40,000 nucleotides of DNA from an uncultured Eubacteriales bacterium (GTDB lineage: Bacteria > Bacillota > Clostridia > Oscillospirales > Oscillospiraceae), in the NCBI GenBank assembly GCA_900550165.1, contig URQY01000011.1, forward strand, positions 1 through 40,000, given 5' to 3'. The notes below the pieces were generated by a model. That model searched no databases, was not told the origin of the DNA, and worked only from the letters and a program-made list of their open reading frames with translations. Below, one piece after another: positions 39,995 through 40,000 of this stretch. How positions within the stretch are numbered: position 1 is the stretch's first letter; the number at the start of each line of letters is the position of its first letter. The translations under genes were made by a program, and so were the position numbers.

Positions 39995-40000
39995 CGGCAA

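Noticed and set aside
1..40000. CRISPR arrays, tRNA or rRNA genes, insertion sequences, prophage
   Set aside because: Reading both strands I saw no regularly spaced direct repeats, no transposase or integrase frames, no tRNA cloverleaf with CCA region, and no rRNA sequence.

Overview
This is a GC-rich stretch of chromosome from a spore-forming, monoderm member of the Clostridia, most likely of the Oscillospiraceae/Ruminococcaceae type. I base that on a Firmicutes-order S10-spc ribosomal operon, zinc-type S14 and L24, the sporulation pair spmA-spmB, a DUF1934 protein, and a type IV pilus (T4P) locus with no secretin or PilP. The family-level placement is inference. The first 49 bases are not genomic. 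They are a Nextera P7/i7/transposase adapter fused to a truncated rplF, so the window begins at a contaminated contig end.

Layout. (1) 50-8411, minus strand: the ribosomal run rpsJ-rplC-rplD-rplW-rplB-rpsS-rplV-rpsC-rplP-rpmC-rpsQ-rplN-rplX-rplE-rpsN-rpsH-rplF(partial). It is driven by a consensus promoter and a ~285-nt leader with a terminator-like hairpin. Two ~300-nt hairpin-dense spacers interrupt the run (rpsJ/rplC and rpsN/rpsH). (2) 8412-14696: housekeeping and accessory genes: spmA, spmB, a DUF1934 protein, an unrecognised 135-aa protein, a MATE exporter, a deoxyinosine-type DNA glycosylase of the UDG superfamily, and a cardiolipin synthase. (3) 14697-33508, minus strand: a ~19-kb apparent T4P operon: pilB, pilC, a major pilin, prepilin peptidase, pilM, pilN, pilO, a giant 2464-residue prepilin, three small minor prepilins, a REC-HD-GYP-GGDEF protein and an Hpt protein. 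(4) 33718-39994, plus strand and divergent: a REC-HD-GYP protein paralogous to the operon's regulator, a solute-binding lipoprotein, and a membrane Cache-like/PAS-like/GGDEF/EAL protein.

How it may work together. PilB/PilC/PilM/PilN/PilO and the peptidase would assemble a pilus of the major pilin. The small minor prepilins resemble the I/J/K tip complex of type II secretion; the K-like one lacks Glu5, as GspK does. The giant prepilin keeps a normal class III prepilin N-terminus but carries a ~2400-residue ectodomain with three clusters of GLUG-like repeats and Ig-like (Big_2-type) domains, so it looks like a pilin-anchored tip adhesin. A c-di-GMP module sits inside the same operon (synthesis, hydrolysis and phosphorelay Hpt) and another is divergently transcribed next to it. 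The best candidate for a new system here is therefore a c-di-GMP-wired T4P with a giant mosaic pilin-adhesin. Its central ~1.5 kb is sharply AT-richer than its flanks, suggesting an exchanged module. No pilT is present in the window.
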